Assembly (NCBI GenBank): GCA_964023205.1
Contig: OZ026843.1
Span: forward strand, 9,901,093 to 9,965,092
Origin: Lutraria lutraria
Lineage: Eukaryota > Mollusca > Bivalvia > Venerida > Mactridae
Length of the DNA stretch: 64,000 bases
Direction: 5' to 3'
Positions 21,417 through 32,543 of this stretch are shown here, in pieces (position 1 is the first letter of the stretch; the number at the start of each line of letters is the position of its first letter). The position numbers and the translations under genes are program-made. The notes under the pieces were generated by a model. The model was given only the letters and a program-made list of their open reading frames with translations, was not told the DNA's origin and ran no database searches.

Positions 21417-21742
21417 AATACATAGTTCCCACATCTACAATATTTACCTCCCTTGGCGGCCATCTTGAAAGTCTAATTTGACTAGCATTGATAGAGGATA
21501 TTTATATTTTTGTTCTGATAATTCTAAATATAGAATTTTCATATGTGACAACTACATTTTCTTAAACCTGATATGCTTATGTTTTTTCCAACTTCATGAT
21601 TAAGTTATATTTTGTAAATTGAGTTGTTTATAACCATTTTTTTGTTTTTTTCTATTAAACACATAAGAAATTTGACTTTCAAGATGGCCGCCGATTTAAG
21701 ACAAGGGATGTAATTATTGTAGTTGTGGGAACTATGTATTCC
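21417..21742. mobile_element. Second copy of the YY1-motif TIR element, opposite orientation, outer ends lost
   Basis: Ends aatacatagttccc and gggaactatgtatt; inner parts AAGATGGCCGCC, ttcttaaacctgat and tgacaactacatt match 20139-20475 in reverse. The outermost CAGAGACGTAT stretch is absent, so this copy is truncated or a subfamily. Confidence 0.7.
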
Positions 21743-22020
21743 GATGTGCGTTTTTGTCGAAGCAATTTACGACTGGGTTTTGAGATTATAAATCACTCAC
21801 TGATCCCTATGTTGGATCACTCTACTAGCTCTGTAGTGGGAGAAACACAAGTTTACTTATTAATTTTTAATATCCATTTGGTAATGAGGAGTTAGGACAG
21901 TTGTCGTTAATAAGGGAAACTTGCTCATCCTTTTAACACATATTACCTCTATCAGGGACACTATATATATATATATACTACAAATGTACATTTTTATTAT
22001 GTCTCTAACAAAGTTCATAT

Positions 22021-22443
22021 CATGTCCCGAAAGAAAGGTAACAATATGTGAATATTTTTATTTAGATCAAAGATCTCAGTTTTTGGTGTCTAAATGCCTT
22101 CTAAATGTCTTAGAGTTTGCACTACTAATAAAAAGTTTACAAAGGTAAATGTTTAGCCTTTATATATACAATACAATTCAATAGATTTATTTGCACAAAC
22201 TTTTACAAGTTTATCGCCATTTACAAAATGATACAAACAAGATTTCATTTTTGATCTACATATCTTAATTTATATTATGTATTCATCTGCAACTTGTTAC
22301 CGAAAACCAATCTTACAGACACAGCGTAACATCTAGTCTGGTACCCGTCTCCAATCTTACACTATCCCAATACTGTAAGATTGGAGACGGGTACCAGACT
22401 TACATTAAGCATACACGAAAGTGTTACCTTTCTTTCCGGACAC
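22021..22443. mobile_element. TIR element with gtcccgaaagaaaggtaac ends and an internal perfect hairpin
   Basis: The left end gtcccgaaagaaaggtaaca pairs with the right tgttacctttctttccggac. The interior contains a perfect 27-bp inverted repeat (22335-22361 with 22374-22400) around a 12-nt loop. Non-coding; target duplication not identified. Confidence 0.6.
22335..22400. repeat. Perfect 27-bp hairpin, 12-nt loop
   Basis: The arm starts AGTCTGGTACCCGTCTCC and its exact complement ends GGAGACGGGTACCAGACT. No mismatches, so it is either recent or maintained. Confidence 0.9.
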
Positions 22444-22931
22444 TCTGTACTACTGCACCCAATTGTATAAAATTTAATATTGGTTAAATTCGATCAATGG
22501 GTTTGGTTAATAAGTAATTAACATGAAACAAGATGGTCACCCTTTTTGTGTCAAACGCAAGGTTGCATTCATAAACACATTCAGACAGTAAATTGACAAA
22601 TTAGGGTTCTTTACAACTTCTTAACTAATATCAGACACGTAGATTAATTCAGATATAATATAATACAATTATAAGTCTCTCGTTAATTACAACAAGAAAT
22701 ATTTTCTGGTCATACTTAACCAAAGTTGTATGCAATCGCTTTACCAAACTCAAGGATTATTTCTACATCTACTTTATACTCATGACCAGTCAATACTGAC
22801 TATTACTGGGAGGCGCTTTGTCTGGAAAACAGTGTTAATTTATAGTTATGGTGCTTGTGTTAAAAGATAAAAAGTATGAAAGATAAAAGGCGAGGTTAAA
22901 AACAACCTGATAGGGGGCTATGGGTTGACCA

Positions 22932-23735
22932 TCACCAGCCTATCAGTGAAGATAACCTATAAGCCAGGACTAGATTTAACCTGGGGTGGGAGACAGTTCC
23001 AGTACCTTGTAGTTCTTGGAAAGAAGGACTTTTGATGATACTGAGTGCGGGACTGGCGTATGAGGAAATTCGTGTTTCTGGTCCGGACAAGGTGGCTGTG
23101 GTCAACGTAGACAAGATTATACTGAATTTTATACTGGAAAATTAGGGAAGATTGTACTCTGCGTTTCTCTAAAGTCAGCCAACCAAGATCTTTTAGCATG
23201 TTGGTGACACTACTTTGGTAATCATAGTCATTTGTAACATATCGTGCTGCAGCTCTCTGTACACTTTCTACCTTGTATGCCAGATGTTTTTGCCAAGGGT
23301 GCCATATAATAAGAGCAATATTCTAATTGAGGTCTCGCATGTTTCGTTAAACTAGTTTAATGTTTCGTATGCTGCTTCTTTGACTTGTCTTTTCTGGGTT
23401 TTGACGTTTCTCTGGATACTTTTCGGTATGTTTTGCCTTGGAGGTTATATTGATGATATGGGGGTCCAGTTTAGGTCTTTTGAGATGGTAATTCCGAGAT
23501 ATTTGGCGGTGTCTGCTATTTTTAATGTCCTATTATGCCGGATATAGGAGTATTCTACAGGGTTTTTCTTGCGGGAAATTCTTCAATATACCTCACACTT
23601 GTCCGGGTTGAACTCCATATAGTCCAGTCCTGTTCCCAATCTACGTCATGTATGTATATAAGTCCTTGCCAAGTTTTAACCCAATCTAAATTTATACAAT
23701 TAGGCGCAGCTGTTGACTTGTACTTTTTGAAGTTT
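22932..23735 (-). mobile_element. Decayed non-LTR retrotransposon (LINE), reverse transcriptase C-terminal part
   Basis: On the minus strand, broken frames read the typical RT thumb and tail of mollusc Jockey/CR1-like LINEs: GLYG/FNPDKCEV-like, KYLGITISKDLNW, KTQKRQVKEAAYET, LEYCSLIWHPWQKHLAYKVE, VQRAAARYV, LGWLTLEKRRVQS, FPRTTRYWNCLPPQ. Several frameshifts and stops make it inactive. The left end is near the normal end of the protein; the right end fades at about 23735. Confidence 0.8.
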
Positions 23736-23789
23736 TTTTTTTAACATGTATCTATTCCACACTTGTAACACTAGTAAAGTGCTGTGCGT

Positions 23790-24060
23790 GAAACGACGAT
23801 ATTTCAGCAAATTGCTCGCACTGCTTACGCCACGCAGGGTCTTCAATTGAATTTGAGTGACCCTGCGCCACGCAAATGCTACTGTATTGATCAGGGGAAG
23901 TAACCGCTGAGGGAAGTTTGATATTTCAGTCTTCGTAAACCAGTTCGTAATTTGATGAAAGTATCAACCAATCAGCGCTTGTATAGTAAGTGTCTCCGGA
24001 ACCACGAAAGTAGTACTGTACGGGATATACTATTATTGCGCGACATAGTACAGTCGTATA
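23790..24060. promoter_or_regulatory. CpG-richer stretch with CCAAT box, candidate promoter
   Basis: CpGs are denser than in neighbouring DNA (cgacgatat, cacgccacgc, attgcgcgac). CCAAT at 23968-23972 lies in aaccaatcagcgc. It is 500 bp upstream of the candidate mini-exon at 24560-24576, so it could drive an upstream RhoGEF transcript. Weak evidence. Confidence 0.3.
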
Positions 24061-24559
24061 ATCTTATATCATTGCATATAAATGATAATTGAATATATTA
24101 TAAGAATCGTTTCAACTAAATATCGACATTACAGTATCATCCACACGCTGATAGACCCACCAATGTATAATTATTGATTTTTATAATGACATATTATTTT
24201 CTGATACTCATGCGTTCTTCGGTCAAATATGTCGGATTCTGCAACTGGCCTGTAAATTGTGAGAAAAATGTAAATACAGACATGTAAAGCAATGAAGACT
24301 GTATTCCTCTACTATTCAATTATCGATTGATATTTTAAATCCTGTCTTTTTGCGTATGCATCCATTATTTCTTTATATTTCGTTACAAACGTTAGTCTAT
24401 TTGTAAACAAACCAAATAAATATCTTGACCCATCTAGGATATTTTAACCAGATATTCATTTAACCTGCAAGTCATTCACTTGATGTCGAATACATCATAG
24501 AAACGCTTCCTCTACTCAGCTGAACTTGATTTTGGAAGTGTCCACATTTCCATGTCGAG

Positions 24560-24576
24560 ATGCCACTTCCAGAAAG
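24560..24576 (+). other. Candidate alternative first coding exon of the RhoGEF (MPLPE...)
   Basis: ATGCCACTTCCAGAAAG followed by gtgaga. It ends in phase 2, the phase needed to join RhoGEF exon 43017-43099. The downstream first exon (36164) also starts Met-Pro-Leu. This is inference from phase and donor quality only. Confidence 0.3.
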
Positions 24577-26198
24577 GTGAGACTTTATTAATTCACCTGC
24601 ATTATCTCAGTATCACTTCCTGTTTGTTAAGCACCCCATGTCTTCTGATTCTTCATCCTGACAGAATATTTTTTGAAGACATCGTCTGTAAATATGAAAA
24701 TGCTATGCATATAAACTAAATTCCTGTAAGAACTAGTGAACCCACTACTGGCACTAGTTAGATTCACTTTTCTCGATGTGCATGTTTTGATTTTAAATGT
24801 TTAAATTTAATACTGCTGAAAAGTCACCCTAGACGACAATGTAGTCTGTAGAAACATTTATCTTATTCTGAATAATAACAAGGATGTTGGTAAGGACATC
24901 CTTCCTTGATGCATGTTATGGCGGTGTTATATTGTCCACAGTTATAGCCTGTGTAAGGAGTGGATGAAACAATTACAATTGACAGATCAATGAAAACTTT
25001 TAGATTAAATTTCCTGTTTTACTTAGTTTGATATGATAAGTCTCCATTTCATTTCAGAGAATATTATCATATGTCGGGAAAAACAATTAAAAGTGGGTTT
25101 AGTGACAGAAAGTGAGAAACTGATATATATGATACTTTGATATCATATTGTTTCCAATTAGTGCTCCCCTTTTATTAGCCCGTCCCTATTTTGTTACAGA
25201 AAAAATCATGCCTGAAAGAATGGTTAGGCCCCAAAAAACTTTAAATATCTAACTTTTAATCACATATTCACAAGGGGCGTAGTTTGCCCTAAAATGATGT
25301 GTAGGCACCAATCCAGTGGGTCTGTGGGCATGCCCCCCAAACTATTTTTTTTCACTATAGATTGCTGGAGACACATTCTGGGGCATTTTTCGGTATGCTT
25401 TTATAGGGTAAAATTTAAGTTCTTTCAGTTTTTACCTGCTAGAGCATTTAAACTTGGTCAAAAGCTGTGTGTACTCGAATAGATCTGTTCTATTCTCTTG
25501 TTTGGGGGGGGGGGGGGGGGGTTGCATTCTAATGTTTTTCATTTGTCAGAAAAAGTGTAGGCATGTGCATACAGGAAGTCATGCCAGTGTTCACAGAACA
25601 TGTTACAAATTGAATTGAAACACTGAATTATTGTCTGGTGTTGTTATAATTATTTGCTCTTTCATTCAATTATAATCTGCATACGCACAATTATGAACAA
25701 AGCAGGAATCAATTTTAGATGTATTACTTTTTGCTTTTGTTATATATATGAGACTTAATAAGCCTCTTGTGAAAAAATTAAATGAAGCTATTTGATTGGC
25801 TGTATATGCATTACTTATGCAAAATTAGGAAGGACACTTGCTCTATCGCATTTCAGCATAATGTGTTGATTTGCAAATTAGGAGCAATGTTCAAGTTTGT
25901 TGCAAAAGATTATCATCTTGCATTTGTCTTATAAATTTCATTTAGCAACAGGGTTTTCTTTTACTAAGAAAGTAACGCCGATAGTCGGCGTCTTCCCCTT
26001 GGAAAACAAGCTATATTTTTCCCCTAAAAAAAAATTCCCTCAGAGCCATGAAAAAATCCAATATTCTTATGATTAAGTACACATTATTATGTCCATTCTT
26101 TTTAAAATTTGTCGCACATTGAATAATGCTTCAACAAACGGCATCTAGGTAGTCTTTTTGACAAGTACTATGGTGGTGATACTAAATATAGCTTTTTA

Positions 26199-26390
26199 TT
26201 ACGTCACGGATAATGTGTACCAGCACACGAACCTTGTTACATACGAGGACGGGAACAAATGCTCTAGTTCCCTGCTTCGTAGTCTGGCGTATATTCATTG
26301 CATACGATGACGGAAACCAGTCGTCTGGCCGCACTGAATAAATCACTGCTTGCTGATTGGCTACAACCGTCATGCATTATTTTAACCAAT
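26199..26390. promoter_or_regulatory. Promoter-like cluster: CRE plus paired CCAAT boxes
   Basis: TTACGTCA at 26199-26206, inverted CCAAT at 26356-26360 and CCAAT at 26386-26390, in locally CpG-richer DNA inside the 2.17-kb element. It might be the old promoter of the mobile element. No gene follows. Confidence 0.3.
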
Positions 26391-26707
26391 CATACGACGG
26401 AATTACTTTACATCATTTTGCTGTCAACATGGTCGCATTTGTAATTACAATAAATGAATGTTCAGCGATATTTGATTGTTTCCAGTGTAAATCACACATG
26501 TGCAAAATGGCTGCTTCTCAAAAAGCAATAAAACATGTTTATGTATTAAAGTTAGCAATGTTTGAGTTCAGACACGGTGTTTTGACATGAAAATCAACCA
26601 GACCTATCCTGTTAAGTATATTGTTTACCTATAGTATGCATGTTGATTTACCGTGTGTTATGGATTTTCGTCTAATAAAAAGTTGTGACTATGGCAAGGT
26701 CTGTTAA

Positions 26708-27889
26708 GGTGGATCGCGGGTTTCCTCCAGAAAAATGGTAATTTTTTTAGACGTCAACGCACGATAATGAAATTTTGCATAAACATCCTTTAATGTATTG
26801 GCTAATGCAGATATGATATATTCAAATGATATTTCCATGGAAACCGAAGAAAATGGCCACCTAGCGGACCGGTATGTTTTTCGTTGATTTTCGCGTTATT
26901 TTCTGTATTGCTCCGATAATTTTGTATTTGAAGTTATGCAATTTATTTAACTACTATGCTGAATCATTTACAAATCCGAAAAAGTCAATAATATTTCATT
27001 TCGCCGTCAATAAATCTTAAAAGATGTCGAGCGAACTCTGCAGGGGTGGCAATTTACAATGCCAAAAAATGAGACATTTTTCTTTCAGTTGCGTCAACAG
27101 TGAAAAAACGGTCCGATGAATTTTTTTTTAAAACTCAGTAGAGATTCTTAAAATAATTTGAAAGACTTTAAAAAAATAAAAACATATGGTCACCGACTTC
27201 GTTTTCGCTACATTTAAACTTATTTAAACACGGAAAAAAGCTAAAAACGTTGCCATAAAATACAAGATCGATGTGACGTTAAGCCAAAATATGTCAGTAA
27301 CAACTAAAAAGTCGCAACGTCACGTCGATCTTGTATAAAAACGTTGACGTTTTTAGCCTTTTTCCAAGTTTAAATAAGTTTCATTGGCGCGAAAACGAAG
27401 TCGGTGACCATATTTTTTTATTGTTTTAATGTTTTCTAAATTGTACAAAGAATCTGTTTTGCGTTTTTTAAAAAAATTCATCTGGCCGTTTTTTCACTAC
27501 TGACGCGGTTGAGAGAAAAATGTCTCATTTTTTGGCATTGTAAATTGCCACCCCTACAGAGTTCGCTCGACATCTTTTAATATTTAATGGCAGCAAAATG
27601 TAACATTACTGACTTCTTCGGATTTGTAAATGATCCAGCATTACAGTTATGTAAATTGCATAACTTAATACACAATAGTATATGAGCAGTACAGGAAATA
27701 ACGCGAAAATCAACGAAAAACATATCGCTCCGCTAGGTGGCGCTTTTGAGCGGTTTCCATGGAAATATCATTTGAATATATCATTTCTGCGTTAGCCAAT
27801 ACCTTAAAAGTTGTTCATGCAAAATTTCTTTATTGTACGTTGACGTCTAAAAAAATGACCGTTTTTCTGGAGGAAACCCGCGATCCACC
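26708..27889. mobile_element. 1.18-kb foldback element flanked by TTAA
   Basis: Two arms of about 575 bp are inverted repeats around a spacer of about 30 bp centred near 27298. Outer ends: GGTGGATCGCGGGTTTCCTC and GAGGAAACCCGCGATCCACC. TTAA at 26704-26707 and 27890-27893 suggests piggyBac- or Kolobok-type targeting. Arms differ by scattered substitutions (for example the Cs and Gs around tagcggac and ctaggtgg). No coding capacity. Confidence 0.9.
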
Positions 27890-28123
27890 TTAAATGAGCA
27901 AGACTATGATATATATATATAAGTGTTAATTAATGTCTTTTAAGTTTAAATACAAAAAGACAGCGAAATACCCCTGTATAGAGACTGTTGGACTGATTTA
28001 AAAACTTTATAAAATCAGTATTACAAATACAGGGATTTTTCCCCAAATTTGCTTCTTTCGAGTGTTTTTCCCCTTTTCACCAGCGTCCAGCGTCTTCCCC
28101 CATTCCTAAAAAAACCTGAGCAA

Positions 28124-31100
28124 GTTTGTGATAGATATAATATGCATCATTAAGCGTTTCCGAGAGCCCTGGTGGTTAAAAATTAAGTAGTAAATGTTGA
28201 ACCCTGAATATTACAATTTACACATGAAAAATAATATAATTTGCTTGTAGTACTGTATTAATGACTATTACTCTCATAGACTTTCTACATGTATTTGAGT
28301 TGTCAAAAGTGAAGTCAGAATCACTGCAGAGATTTATTTTCAATTTTTTGGAAAACTTGAGAATTCATATAATTTTGTCTGAAGTTTGGAATATTTCATA
28401 CTGAAGCAGACAGCAGTTTTGTATGTAGCCTTATCACATATATTCACAAATATGCAATTAGGAATGAAAACAGTAATTTATGGTGAGTTTCTAAAGTTGT
28501 TTAAATATTTGTTCAATTTTGACACCAAAATACAGATTAAAATTTTGAAAATATAGTACATGTATCTTTTCTGTTTTTGACGGAATTGCCACAATTTATT
28601 TGTTTTCCATTCTACTCTAATTACGATAGAAAAAATAACAGTAAATAATAGTTTAATACAATTGTACATGTATTATGATATAATACAATACAAAACAAAC
28701 ACAATAAATACTGGTTATTGTATTATGATTATTTCATCTTTCCCAATTTTGACATTTTATGTGCTATTTTTCTACAACGAAAAGAACATGGGACCTACTT
28801 TCGCAAAGGTAAAAAAATCCCTGGAGTCAATGTGTTTAACATGAATTTGTCTGTAATATATTGGCTATAAGTTCTTAGTCCTTCCTGATGTGAAATTTTC
28901 ATTAATTTAGACCCAGCTGCTAGCAGATATTTGCATTTACTGAGTTATTTCCCTTGCTACATGTATGCTTGTAAATAAAAGTCCAATGGTACTACATGTG
29001 GAGATATGACGTACTGTTACTGTACAATACAGGGAAGTGATAATTTAAATAAACAAACATATTTTTATGTGCTATCATTTATCAAGTTCTTATTAATGAT
29101 CAATCTGCTATTTCAAAAACAGATTTAATGCTTTTGTTTCAAAATTAAAAGAGAAATGAAGTTTAACAAACAGCCAATATCTTGACAAAAAAAGATTTGC
29201 TCCATGTACATGTATATATTTACTCTCCAGTTTTACTTACCAATATAAATTCTTGTCACAGAAGACTTGCATTTCTGAAATAATGACTTCTTTAAATAAC
29301 ATGTGCCAGAAACATGTCATAAAAAAAATCTGCCTAACTGCTACATTTGTAACTAAGCACTGGCCCTTCTTAATTATCCAATACATTAATTCATCATTTC
29401 ATTCAAATTGCATGTCAGAGACTTGTCTGTTACGGTAATCTAATTGAATGAGCTGGGATGGTTTACTTAAATATCTCTTGCCTTTTTCTCTGTACTTTCA
29501 ATTTATAGTGTTTGCTGTGTTTATCAGACAAATACATATAATTATTATAAATTTAAAAAAAATATTTATACTGTAATACTGTATAATACATAATTATGGT
29601 ATAACTATTAGTATTAATAAATTAATAATGTAGCATCATCAAACTAAATGAACCAGAAATGGTCTTGACATGATTTAAGTCTGCAATATTGTCACAACAA
29701 GTGTCTCAGTCCACTAGTTGTTGGATAAATTATGTCAGATTTTTGTGTAATTTATTCTATACAGAAATATGCCTCAGTTACAATCAGGACTGTATATGTT
29801 GTCTAAGTACATATGTAGCATGTGTCTGACAGCTGGTCCCCATTTGATTTTGTGGGAGAAATTAATTACTTGACTTGTTGGCCATTAAAAGCGAGGAACC
29901 ATGCTTGTAGTAAATTTGAAAGTTGATCTGTATCACATGTGTAGAGTGCAGGCATCAACATAATGTAGCAACCTGTCTCTGAGAAGTTTATGTTAATGTT
30001 TAGAATAAAGACATTTTTATTGTGAAAGTTTTTAATGCTTGGTGGATACTTGATTGTTCTTGTGTGAATATGTTAAAGTGATATTACATCATAACATGTG
30101 ATGGTGATTAAATGTGTCTCTTACACTCTCTGTCTTATATTCCATGTTAGAGTGATTGTGTAGTTTCAGGGGTGTGGAGTTATTTATAGCATGAAAATTA
30201 GGGCTACAGTAAAATACTGGTGTTCTGTGAGGGGCAGCCATTGTGTTCATATACTCACATTGAAGGAGCTTGCTGGTAATAAATCGAATGTTCTGTGAAA
30301 CATGTGACTGAAATGATACATCATCATATGTAAAACTAAAAGTACTTAACATGACTGTCTGTATAATGTAAATATGCAACAACTAGCTTTCTTAATTGAT
30401 TTCTTGTATCTTAATTCTTATATAAGACAATACAGCCACTTGTTTTAAGTTTACTTCTACGCTAGGTGCACCAGTACCACATTTAATATGATGTTGGAAA
30501 GCTTTGATGCAAAATTGTTGTTAACCGGGCCTTGAGTAGAAGCTCTAAATGAATGTATTCTTTAAATTAAACAACCTTTACATTAACTAGATATATGAAA
30601 TGAGTTTTATTTGTTTCATTGAATTTAATGTGTCTGTTTGATAAATTTTGTTATTTCTGTGTAAAATTATTAAAGATTGTTATGCATCAATGAATTTCCT
30701 GATAAATGTTTGGTGAATTAACAAGTCTGGTCTACATTTGTGTATCTTAATGATTGTGAATTCATATACCGGTACATAGCTTTGAAGCAAATTTTATTCA
30801 TGTTCAATAATTCAGTTTCTTAGTGTAACTCTGTATATTTGTTTACTTTCTTGATAGATGTTTGATCTGGGCTGTGTGTTTTCAAAGCAAGTCATCCATA
30901 TAAAAGATACTGCTTTAATTAAGTACTTCTAGCTAGTGTATGTATAATATATTTGAAGATTTAAACACATCATATTCCCCTGCTGTATTGTTAATAGAAG
31001 GTCATGTAGATTTTCAAGTGAGTTTTTCCCCTTCAGGCTGAGTGTTGACTGTGTTTAAACATTTTATCGCTCAGTTTATCTTGCTAGTAAAAGGATGTCA

Positions 31101-32136
31101 AGTTTGTTACACAGTCTAGTGAAAGTGATTGTGGACATGGAATAAGAGTGGAAATATTTAGTCAATGCTATTTCATCATCAGATATTGTGTTAAATGAAA
31201 GTTACTGAATTAGTTGAAAAGATTTATTAATTAGTTATTATATATTTTTTTTTATTGAATTGATATAGGAGGTTTATCAGCTGTGACTATGAAGGAAACA
31301 TGTTCTGTGGATAGTTGCCGACATTTGTTTACTTTTTATTGACACTGATTACTAGATGGATTCATTGTGTGCTTGGATACATTGCAATGGTCAGATGATT
31401 TGTGTGCAGAAAAAATAACTTTGTTCATAAACTGGCCCTCGTTGAATGAAGATTTTACCGTGTCTGTTTACAGCAGTTATTTGGATATAAATCATAAGGC
31501 TGCTTTGTTGACTGTTGTGTTTATTTTCATTTTGTGAAATATTCTTTATCAGTTCTTTTGAATATTTAAAGAACATATTAATTGTTTTGCATGTATTGAG
31601 CTAAAAAATCAATACTTGTTAATTATTCGTGGATATCGTGCTATATCCTAAACATTGAAATCTCTGAATGGAATATACTAAGTACCATTTTGTTTAACAT
31701 TTGACCTTGTACAAAATGTTCAAAATGGATGGTAGGTTAACTTGTCAAATATACACATGTTCATTATGAATAGAAGTAAGGCATTTCTGTTTGAACTCTT
31801 GATGTAATTCTTTCTCTATTAATTAAGTCAGTATATTTCAATTAGTTATAGATGTTCTAAGTAATGTTAGACATTTGTCTCATTTACTTGTGATTAATTT
31901 TACTTTGACTTCTTGATTTATTGGATATTTATCTATGGGTCTGATTGGTGTTTATTTGTTTGAAGTTTGGTTGAGATCATTAGTTAAGTACTGATTGTAC
32001 CTTTATAATAGTATATTATTGTAATGCTTGTAGTTGGTAGCTGTGTAGCATAACCTTACGTTTGTAGGTTGCTGTTGATTTTGATGGTAGGTAGATACAG
32101 TTGTTTATGTCCAGATCAAAAGTATGATTTATCAGT
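28124..32136. other. AT-rich non-coding region
   Basis: No exon, RNA gene or repeat array that I can support. Short ORFs here have no coding character. If the upstream mini-exon at 24.56 kb is real, this is RhoGEF intron. Confidence 0.5.
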
Positions 32137-32538
32137 CAGGGCTTGACACTAAGTAATTTTTTAGGAGGTAGTCAGCAGGACTACCAGCAAAGAAAATGAG
32201 GTAGTCCTCGCAAAATATAGGTAGTCTTCATTCTAATAGTAATAAATAGAAACATGTTTGTCATTTTATTTCAATGCCTATCAAGTGTACTTTATCAGAA
32301 TACAAGACAAGTATAAAACTTTTTATTAAAAGTCAGATTTTCACAACTGTATTGAACAAAGTTATAAATACAGGTTACGTCACATCAGATCTTTATTGTT
32401 TAATTTACTTAAAGTTATAGAAATCAGGTCACCCAAATTTCAGATAGCGTGACGGGATACCCAGCTTGGCAACCTAGGTAGTCCTTGGAGAAAATAGGTA
32501 GCCTCTGGCTAACGGACCATTGTTAGTGTCGAGTCCTG
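32137..32538. mobile_element. hAT-like MITE, 402 bp, 5-bp duplication
   Basis: Ends CAGGGCTTGACACTAA and TTAGTGTCGAGTCCTG. Flanked by TCAGT at 32132-32136 and 32539-32543. Subterminal repeats aggtagtc and gactacc. CAGGGCTTGACA is a common hAT terminus. Confidence 0.8.
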
Positions 32539-32543
32539 TCAGT

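Larger units (their letters stand above)
25949..28118. mobile_element. 2.17-kb TIR element, 5-bp duplication, contains a nested foldback element
   Basis: Ends CAGGGTTTTCTTTTA and TAAAAAAACCTG. Flanked by AGCAA at 25944-25948 and 28119-28123. Without the nested element it is about 980 bp. Its edge sequences match the short element at 15292-15468. CAGG ends with a 5-bp duplication suggest a hAT-like origin; no transposase frame is seen. It carries a CRE-like TTACGTCA (26199) and two CCAAT boxes (26356, 26386) inside. Confidence 0.75.

Noticed and set aside
22932..23199. Independent minus-strand genes
   Set aside because: The two overlapping frames belong to the decayed LINE reverse transcriptase.
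26357..26590. 77-codon plus-strand ORF downstream of the CCAAT boxes
   Set aside because: No ATG of good context at its start and no family resemblance; it lies inside a transposable element.
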